NCBI GenBank assembly: GCA_900768625.1
Contig: CAAGDO010000173.1
Coordinates: 1-5,674, forward strand
Origin: Bacteroidaceae bacterium
GTDB lineage: Bacteria > Bacteroidota > Bacteroidia > Bacteroidales > Bacteroidaceae
Direction: 5' to 3'
DNA length: 5,674 nucleotides
Position 1 is the stretch's first letter. Each line of letters starts with the position of its first letter. Shown piece by piece: positions 5,664-5,674 of this stretch. The notes under the pieces were generated by a model, which worked only from the letters and a program-made list of their open reading frames with translations, searched no databases and was not told where the DNA came from. Position numbers and translations under genes: made by a program.

Positions 5664-5674
5664 GCTACGCCCTC

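Overview
The window looks like a chromosomal segment of a fairly GC-rich member of the Bacteroidales, most plausibly Prevotellaceae. This rests on three things: the flavour of the four long proteins (RbfA, LolC/E-type permease, long M24B aminopeptidase P, NadA), the apparent lack of strong Shine-Dalgarno sequences, and two well-formed Bacteroidetes-type promoters (TTTG or TTG, about 20 bases, then TAnnTTTG). The genus is an inference; no rRNA or other marker is present.

Layout. Bases 1-331 carry no gene: a cluster of short palindromes and hairpins (1-158), then a strong hairpin terminator (238-276) for the leftward genes. Four genes follow, all on the minus strand. In order of transcription they are nadA (quinolinate synthase, 5037 to 4051), a 620-residue Xaa-Pro aminopeptidase (4000 to 2138), rbfA (ribosome-binding factor A, 1968 to 1585) and a LolC/LolE-type ABC permease (1588 to 332). 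nadA and the peptidase are 50 bases apart with no promoter visible between them and are probably co-transcribed from a clear promoter at 5113-5143. The peptidase and rbfA are separated by 169 bases that hold two inverted repeats. rbfA and the permease overlap by four bases (ATGA) and look translationally coupled.

The right end, 5038-5674, is accessory-like. Beyond the nadA promoter lie three 33-base tandem repeats (the third partial), each centred on a near-perfect dyad TCGnGTATACnCGA. The last abuts a rightward Bacteroidetes promoter (5367-5397), which leads into an ATG at 5432. The reading frame there stops after 19 codons. After that the sequence becomes a second cluster of the same GCGTGC/GCACGC hairpins and CATTAATG palindromes as at the left end. 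The picture is a regulated gene that has lost nearly all of its body, next to a repeat family that sits on both sides of the housekeeping block.

The four genes are housekeeping functions: NAD synthesis, peptide turnover, 30S ribosome maturation and probable lipoprotein export. I see no defence, mobile or biosynthetic system. The parts that merit attention are non-coding: the composite hairpin/palindrome module at both ends, the operator-like array with its decapitated gene, and the inverted repeats between the peptidase gene and rbfA.
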